A stretch of 7,087 nt of DNA, from NCBI GenBank assembly GCA_002323795.1, contig DCPZ01000020.1, positions 1 to 7,087 on the forward strand. The letters are read 5' to 3'. This document shows, piece by piece, positions 5,857-7,087 of this stretch. The notes below the pieces were generated by a model, which ran no database searches, was not told where the DNA came from, and saw only the letters and a program-made list of their open reading frames with translations. Position 1 is the stretch's first letter; the number at the start of each line of letters is the position of its first letter. The position numbers and the translations under genes were made by a program. The DNA is from Flavobacteriales bacterium UBA1531 (lineage in GTDB: Bacteria > Bacteroidota > Bacteroidia > Flavobacteriales_D > Sanyastnellaceae).

Positions 5857-6840
5857 ATGAAAAAAGTTGCTATAAATGGTTTTGGCCGCATCGGACGTTT
5901 GGCGTTTCGCCAGATGCTTCATCGATCGGACTTGAATGTTGTTGCAATCAATGACCTCACCAATGTGGAGACATTGGCGCACTTATTAAAGTTTGATTCG
6001 ATCCACGGTCGTTTTGACGGTACATTAGAAGTGGAGGGAGGCAACCTTAAAATCAACGGAAATGTGGTTCAAATAAGTGCAGAACGGAATCCTTCCGATC
6101 TGCCATGGTCGCGTCACGGCATTGACGTTGTTGTTGAATCAACAGGTGTTTTTGCCTCCAAGGATGGCGCATCGAAACACATCGAAGCAGGCGCTCGAAA
6201 GGTTGTGATTTCTGCTCCGGCAAAAGGTGATTTGAAAACGGTAGTATTGGGCGTCAACGATGACATCTTGACAAGTGATGATCAAATTGTTTCCAATGCT
6301 TCCTGCACAACCAATTGCTTGGCTCCAATGGCCAAGGTTTTGAATGACACATTCGGTTTGGAACATGGTTTGATTACGACCATCCACGCATACACGGCCG
6401 ATCAAAGGCTGCAAGATGCTCCTCATAAAGATTTGCGACGTGCTCGCGCAGCTGCTTTATCCATGATTCCGACGTCAACAGGTGCGGCAAAAGCAGTAGG
6501 CCTTGTGCTGCCATCTCTGGCAGGCAAGCTCGACGGATTGGCTGTTCGAGTTCCCACGCCGACCGGATCAATCACGGACTTGACAGCTACATTGGGACGC
6601 GATGTCACAGCTGATGAGGTCAATGCAGCGATGAAGTCTGCAGCTGATGGAGCTATGAAAGGAGTTTTGGAGTTCTCCGAGGACCCCTTGGTGTCTGTTG
6701 ACATTGTAGGCAATTCGCATAGTTGCATTTTTGATTCAGGACTAACGGTAGCTATGGGCAACACTGTAAAGGTTTTCGGCTGGTATGACAACGAGGCAGG
6801 ATATGCTACTCGGGTTGCCGATTTGGTTCAGCGGCTTTGA
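5857..6840 (+). CDS. gap: Type I glyceraldehyde-3-phosphate dehydrogenase
   Basis: 327 residues from the ATG at 5857, which gives the classic start KVAINGFGRIG. It oxidises and phosphorylates glyceraldehyde 3-phosphate to 1,3-bisphosphoglycerate in the cytoplasm. The NAD-binding fold is N-terminal; D33 in INDLTN indicates NAD preference. The catalytic motif SNASCTTNC (146-154) holds C150, with H177 in TTIHAYT as its partner. PHKDLRRARAAA (189-200), IPTSTGAAKA (204-213) and the C-terminal GWYDNEAGYATRV (308-320) are further family signatures. Small departures: Ala188 precedes the Pro where NAD-specific enzymes commonly have Leu, and Ala replaces the usual Trp or Ser in the NExGY motif. A TTG seven codons upstream (5836) is in frame but adds nothing conserved. 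The A-rich AAGAAAA before the ATG is typical of bacteroidotal initiation. Likely in one operon with pfkA. Confidence 0.97.
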   Translation: MKKVAINGFGRIGRLAFRQMLHRSDLNVVAINDLTNVETLAHLLKFDSIHGRFDGTLEVEGGNLKINGNVVQISAERNPSDLPWSRHGIDVVVESTGVFASKDGASKHIEAGARKVVISAPAKGDLKTVVLGVNDDILTSDDQIVSNASCTTNCLAPMAKVLNDTFGLEHGLITTIHAYTADQRLQDAPHKDLRRARAAALSMIPTSTGAAKAVGLVLPSLAGKLDGLAVRVPTPTGSITDLTATLGRDVTADEVNAAMKSAADGAMKGVLEFSEDPLVSVDIVGNSHSCIFDSGLTVAMGNTVKVFGWYDNEAGYATRVADLVQRL

Positions 6841-6872
6841 TTCAAAGGTTGAATTTTATATAATTAAAATTG
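6841..6872 (+). promoter_or_regulatory. AT-rich inverted repeats between gap and the kinase gene, with a weak -7 box
   Basis: TTCAA-AGG-TTGAA (6841-6853) and AATTTTA-N6-TAAAATT (6852-6871) are two adjoining inverted repeats with perfect 5- and 7-bp arms. The arms lack G/C and no U-tract follows, so a terminator is unlikely. TAAAATTG (6865-6872) differs from the -7 consensus TAnnTTTG at one base and ends 6 bases before the next ATG, so an internal, nearly leaderless promoter is possible. No -33 TTG lies at the right spacing. Confidence 0.3.
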
Positions 6873-6878
6873 GATCAC

Positions 6879-7087
6879 ATGAAAATATTGATAGCAGACA
6901 GCGGTTCAACCAAGTGCGACTGGATGCTCGTCGATGAATCTGGGAATGCACTCATGGAATTTCATACCATGGGATTCAACCCCTACTTCCATGACGCGGA
7001 TTTGGTCAAAACGAAAATGATGGAATCATCAGATGCTATGAGCATTGCTTCGGATGTAGATCGAGTTTATTTCTATGGTGCCGGAAG
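6879..7087 (+). CDS. BadF/BadG/BcrA/BcrD-type ATPase, N-acetylglucosamine kinase-like (partial, 5' end)
   Basis: Only the first 69 codons are present; the gene runs off the right edge. The protein opens MKILIADSGSTKCDWMLVD, the phosphate-1 loop of the ASKHA (actin/hexokinase/Hsp70) fold, followed by GNALMEFHTMGFNPYFHDA and a VYFYGAG segment that matches the phosphate/connect region of bacteroidotal GlcNAc-kinase-like proteins. Family knowledge: these proteins phosphorylate amino sugars or related hexoses in the cytoplasm, although many bacteroidotal members have no tested substrate. It begins 38 bases after gap in the same direction, so it is probably in the pfkA-gap operon or driven by the weak internal promoter there. 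A role in feeding sugar to glycolysis is inference. Confidence 0.8.
   Translation, partial: MKILIADSGSTKCDWMLVDESGNALMEFHTMGFNPYFHDADLVKTKMMESSDAMSIASDVDRVYFYGAG

Noticed and set aside
6139..6791. Minus-strand open frames antisense to gap (95, 65 and 122 codons)
   Set aside because: They are shadows of a highly conserved GAPDH frame and show no domain of their own.
6852..6871. Intrinsic terminator after gap
   Set aside because: The inverted repeat has only A/T pairs and no following U-tract, so it would not form a stable terminator hairpin.
1..7087. tRNA, rRNA, CRISPR array, insertion sequence or attachment site
   Set aside because: The window is densely coding with only short gaps; no cloverleaf-like gene, regularly spaced repeats, transposase or flanking terminal repeats were seen.

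Overview
The window looks like chromosomal DNA from a member of the Bacteroidota, probably a marine or aquatic flavobacterium-like lineage. The clues are a secreted CotH/lamin-tail protein ending in a type IX secretion (T9SS)-like C-terminal domain, an NrtR/AraR-type Nudix regulator, a perfect Bacteroidota-style -7 promoter box (TAnnTTTG), A-rich sequence instead of strong Shine-Dalgarno sites before most genes, and the pfkA-gap-BadF-type kinase order. The genus cannot be fixed from this sequence alone.

Layout. Two transcription units diverge from a 131-bp control region (4720-4850). Leftward (minus strand) lie, in order of transcription, a Nudix-fold/winged-helix regulator (4719-4018), a secreted CotH-family protein (4015-1700) and a secreted GH13 alpha-amylase-family enzyme (1695 to beyond base 1, so its C-terminus is missing). 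The gaps between these genes are only 2 and 4 bases, so they are almost certainly one operon. Rightward (plus strand) lie 6-phosphofructokinase (4851-5822), glyceraldehyde-3-phosphate dehydrogenase (5857-6840) and the start of a BadF/BadG-type sugar kinase-like protein (6879 to beyond the right edge).

How they may work together. The amylase would cut alpha-glucans outside the cell, and the rightward genes would carry the released sugar through the committed step and the oxidation step of glycolysis. The regulator sits between the two units. It belongs to a family whose members sense sugar- or NAD-related metabolites, and its Nudix catalytic box is visibly broken, which fits a pure sensor/transcription factor. 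The intergenic region holds two TGTGTA direct half-sites followed by an inverted TACAC half-site, a good candidate operator for it. The role of the CotH protein in a starch/glycolysis locus is unexplained and is the most unusual part of the arrangement.

There are no RNA genes, insertion sequences, CRISPR arrays or long gene-free stretches. Apart from the 131-bp control region, the window is essentially all coding.
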